From Plasmodium brasilianum (lineage: Eukaryota; Apicomplexa; Aconoidasida; Haemosporida; Plasmodiidae): 64,000 bases of DNA. How positions within the stretch are numbered: position 1 is the first letter of the stretch; the number at the start of each line of letters is the position of its first letter. The position numbers and the translations under genes are program-made. The stretch covers positions 558,001 through 622,000 of the forward strand of contig NC_090127.1 of NCBI RefSeq assembly GCF_023973825.1, written 5' to 3'. The notes under the pieces were generated by a model that saw only the letters and a program-made list of their open reading frames with translations, was not told the DNA's origin and did no database searches. Below are positions 62,666-64,000 of this stretch, one piece after another.

Positions 62666-63685
62666 ATTGTTAATTATTTCCCGTGAAACGTTAAAGACTC
62701 ATTGAAGGCTCTCACGAATGGTATGGTTACTGTTCCTGTTAGTAACAGTAGCAGTAGATGTAACAGTAGTAGCGGTGTTACTATTGCAAACACATCGACT
62801 ATTCATACTACGTACTAAGCTTCAAAGAGAAATGAATATTAAGCAATCAAACAGATGCAGTAAAAGTTTTCCCTCGGAATGTTATCACAGCTTTGCACTT
62901 CTAATTAATGGGAAGTTTATTTTACCACTAATACATCTCTTCTAAATAGCAAACGTACGTATTTATCATTTGCATAGTCACTGCATGCGTTTTTGTTTAC
63001 CTCTATTCAGGTAATTACACAGAATTCTAATTGCAAGAATGAAAGTAAAAAAGGAACTTCGCATAAAGAAAAAATTTTTAAAATTAGAGAAAATGAAAAT
63101 AAGTGCTCGGTTAGAAATATGCAATTTTTTACGCTATTTATTTTTTTTGCATTTATTCGTAGGCATTTATTTTTACGAGTTCATTTTTACGAAATCATTT
63201 TTACGCGCTGATTTTTACGAATTTACTTGTGGCACATTTTATATATATATTTTTTTTCAATATAATACACCCAAGCCAAACACAGTTATGACAATTGTGA
63301 AAGTGGTATAATGCAAAAAATGCAATGAGAAATTGATTGAGACTTATCTTATCCTCCACATTTTTTTGTAAAATAGTGGAAAATTACAACTACTCTTTTG
63401 TAATAAGCCAACACGTTGTTGTTTTGTAGATTTTGTTCTTTTCTTGCTTTTCTTTTTTCTTCTTTATTATTTGTATTTCTTTTTTTTTTTTTTTTTCTTT
63501 TGTTTTTTGCGGAATAGTAAAAATGCCTTTCCCTTAGTTTTACATATTTGTTTGTTTTTCTGACTTCGTTTACTTTGTTCTCTTCACTCTACTCCTGAGC
63601 ACCCTGTTTATATGCTCAAGTGCTCTCACATGTACGCTCAAAGGAAAACATGTTATGAGTTATTATAAATAAAAAAAAAAAAAAA
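62666..63685. other. divergent promoter region, mS35-like and IF-2-like
   Basis: About 1 kb. The first 280 bp are less A/T-rich than usual and hold a 75-codon hydrophobic frame (62718-62945, listed separately). The rest is T-rich with TTTTTACGA repeats at about 63165-63225. Confidence 0.5.
62718..62945 (+). CDS. possible small membrane protein (doubtful)
   Basis: ATG-to-TAA frame of 75 codons starting MVWLLFLLVTVAVDVTVVAV, a clear signal anchor or transmembrane stretch, followed by a basic region RTKLQREMNIKQSN and a short hydrophobic end, FALLINGKFILPLIHLF. It lies in a locally less A/T-rich stretch, which fits coding or a strong promoter. A second frame gives a Ser-rich peptide, and no homologue is known to me. 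Confidence 0.2.
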   Translation: MVWLLFLLVTVAVDVTVVAVLLLQTHRLFILRTKLQREMNIKQSNRCSKSFPSECYHSFALLINGKFILPLIHLF

Positions 63686-64000
63686 ATGATTTTTCTCTTC
63701 AATAAGCTCCTATACAAAGGGAAGTACATACCTGTTGGTCGAAGAGTATTTAGAGAAAAACTGGTAAAAGGAAGAAAGCAGAAATCCCCCATAATTTTAT
63801 TGCCTCCCTATATATCTATACATGAACTTAGACTAATGTTAAATATAAATTATGAAACATGCTTTAAAGCTGCTAATGTTTATAAATGTGGAAATAAATA
63901 CAGATGGAAAGACTCAGATGATAGGATCTTCCAAACAGTAAACAAACGAAATGTAATTATACCTTACAATGTTGCAGCATATGTTAGTAAATTATTTAAG
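63686..64000 (+). CDS. translation initiation factor IF-2-like gene, 5' part, cut by window edge
   Basis: ATG 63686 opens 105 codons that run off the window. The protein begins MIFLFNKLLYKGKYIPVGRR, an organelle-type basic presequence. It continues with SPIILLPPYISIHELRLMLN, a piece resembling the N-terminal helical domain of bacterial/mitochondrial IF-2, then KYRWKDSDDRIFQTVNKRNV and PYNVAAYVSKLFK. The GTPase domain would lie beyond the window, so the identification relies partly on my memory that IF-2 follows at this position in P. falciparum. Confidence 0.55.
   Translation, partial: MIFLFNKLLYKGKYIPVGRRVFREKLVKGRKQKSPIILLPPYISIHELRLMLNINYETCFKAANVYKCGNKYRWKDSDDRIFQTVNKRNVIIPYNVAAYVSKLFK

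Overview
The window is nuclear DNA from a malaria parasite (genus Plasmodium). It is very AT-rich, with long poly-A/poly-T tracts and (TA)n runs between genes. Many genes carry small introns with GT...AG borders, and proteins contain Asn-, Lys- and Glu-rich low-complexity inserts. As I recall it, the gene order (Rab5b, RNA-binding protein, TTC27-like, uS15m, ISD11, MNS1-like, SMU1, ATP synthase gamma, AP-1 mu, RPT1, a low-complexity protein, cytochrome c, M1 aminopeptidase, V-ATPase A, apicoplast malonyl transacylase, GYF protein, HPR-like protein, mS35-like protein, IF-2-like protein) follows P. falciparum chromosome 13. The M1 aminopeptidase is clearly orthologous to, but diverged from, the falciparum protein. 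I therefore read this as a syntenic block from another Plasmodium species; P. malariae or P. ovale type is plausible but not shown.

Layout. 1-10 kb: three minus-strand genes: Rab5b (six exons rebuilt here), a small RRM protein, and a TTC27-like TPR protein (three exons rebuilt). 11-20 kb: uS15m (+), a two-exon ISD11 (-), a coiled-coil MNS1-like protein (+) and the splicing factor SMU1 (-). 21-31 kb: ATP synthase gamma (+, three exons), AP-1 mu (+) and proteasome ATPase RPT1 (-, two exons). 33-44 kb: a repeat-bearing protein of unknown function (+), a cytochrome c (-) and M1 alanyl aminopeptidase (+). 47-59 kb: V-ATPase subunit A (+), malonyl-CoA:ACP transacylase (+) and a GYF-domain protein (-, two exons). 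60-64 kb: an HPR-like helical protein (+, three exons), an mS35-like mitoribosomal protein (-) and the first 105 codons of an IF-2-like gene (+) cut by the window edge.

There is no operon logic. Most genes are housekeeping genes with their own promoters, and neighbours are often divergent or convergent. Seven of the twenty products are expected or likely to act in the mitochondrion: uS15m, ISD11, ATP synthase gamma, cytochrome c, the HPR-like protein, mS35-like and possibly IF-2. One, FabD/MCAT, should act in the apicoplast.

Intergenic regions hold many species-type minisatellites with units of 10-30 bp, several directly upstream of genes. I saw no rRNA, tRNA, transposon, CRISPR array or antigen-family gene. 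The most interesting unexplained signals are short candidate spliced genes hidden in long gaps (31.88-31.99 kb, minus; 37.72-38.25 kb, plus), a hydrophobic small ORF at 62.7 kb, and a two-variant 16-bp minisatellite in front of AP-1 mu.
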